Assembly: GCF_000020365.1 (NCBI RefSeq)
Contig: NC_012108.1
Span: forward strand, 2,480,001 to 2,544,000
Direction: 5' to 3'
DNA: 64,000 bases
DNA from: Desulforapulum autotrophicum HRM2
GTDB taxonomy: Bacteria; Desulfobacterota; Desulfobacteria; Desulfobacterales; Desulfobacteraceae
Shown here: piece after piece, positions 63,820 through 64,000 of the stretch
Layout: each line of letters opens with the position of its first letter
Position numbering within the stretch: position 1 is the first letter of the stretch
Notes under the pieces: model-generated
What the model was told of the DNA's origin: nothing
What the model saw: only the letters and a program-made list of their open reading frames with translations
Databases searched by the model: none
Position numbers and translations under genes: made by a program

Positions 63820-64000
63820 ATGTCAGGCACAGGCGAACCGGATCCAGTTTCCAGGGGGCTGAAAAAAGAGCTGGCGCAATTTCGGGCCGAAATTGATACC
63901 ATTGATGATACAATGGTCGGACTCATTAATCAACGCCTTGAGATTGGAAAAAAAATCGGAGGAATCAAGCAGGTCATAGGGTCAGAGGTTGTAGATCAGC
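63820..64000 (+). CDS. pheA: Chorismate mutase domain protein, probably PheA (3' end outside window)
   Basis: The first 60 residues, preceded by a strong AAGGAGG, form an AroQ-type chorismate mutase start (FRAEIDTIDDTMVGLINQRL, then EIGKKIGGIKQ). In deltaproteobacteria such a domain is usually fused to prephenate dehydratase as PheA. The Phe-rich attenuator in front supports this over TyrA or a lone mutase, but the dehydratase part lies beyond the window. Confidence 0.72.
   Translation, partial: MSGTGEPDPVSRGLKKELAQFRAEIDTIDDTMVGLINQRLEIGKKIGGIKQVIGSEVVDQ

Noticed and set aside
1-64000. tRNA genes, rRNA, CRISPR arrays, prophage or transposase genes
   Set aside because: No T-loop-like motif in cloverleaf context, no regular spacer arrays and no integrase or transposase protein were seen on either strand.

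Overview
The window reads as chromosome of a sulfate-reducing deltaproteobacterium (Desulfobacterota), most like a Desulfobacterium/Desulfobacteraceae-type complete oxidiser. The evidence is a DsrC gene, a siroheme decarboxylase of the alternative haem pathway, a selenocysteine-containing Flx/Hdr electron-bifurcation cluster, a Tat-exported [NiFe] hydrogenase, an acyl-CoA dehydratase activase, a PxxKW cysteine-rich protein and a dual-CXXC selenoprotein. The species assignment is inference from gene content only. Genes are dense, often with 4-base ATGA overlaps. No tRNA, rRNA, CRISPR array or transposase gene was seen.

Region 1-8.3 kb: a partial acyl-CoA dehydratase activase with a ribbon-helix-helix regulator (minus); an mlaEFDC-mlaA phospholipid-transport operon (plus); a nitrilase-family hydrolase with a siroheme decarboxylase subunit (minus); and dsrC with its own promoter and terminator. 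Region 8.3-16.1 kb (minus): hdrA, mvhD/flxD, two 4Fe-4S proteins and a flavoprotein. hdrA and mvhD each contain one in-frame UGA followed by a SECIS-like hairpin. Read through, hdrA is a 1482-residue HdrA-GltD-HdrA fusion and mvhD is complete. No hdrB or hdrC is present.

Region 16.3-28.2 kb is mostly housekeeping: miaA, an LpoA-like lipoprotein, phosphofructokinase, kdsD, a PxxKW protein, an aminotransferase, a ClC transporter, truA, argJ and an RluB-type synthase. Upstream of truA lies a 61-codon selenoprotein gene that ordinary ORF calling misses. Region 28.2-39.9 kb is signalling: a large sensor kinase, two response regulators (one a diguanylate cyclase), a lipoprotein hydrolase, htpX, and a GlrK-QseG-GlrR-like sigma-54 module divergent from a processive glycosyltransferase that carries a near-consensus sigma-54 promoter.

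Region 39.9-64 kb: trpS, a DHH-CBS-nucleotidyltransferase fusion, an acyltransferase, pilC-pilS, hynB-hynA-hynC, lysS, then an outer-membrane biogenesis run (lolC/E, lolD, bamA, skp, lpxD, lpxA, lpxI, lpxB), a CorC/TlyC-like protein, and the start of a chorismate-mutase gene (probably pheA) preceded by a Phe/Tyr-rich leader peptide and terminator. Two families of short hairpin repeats lie in intergenic gaps.
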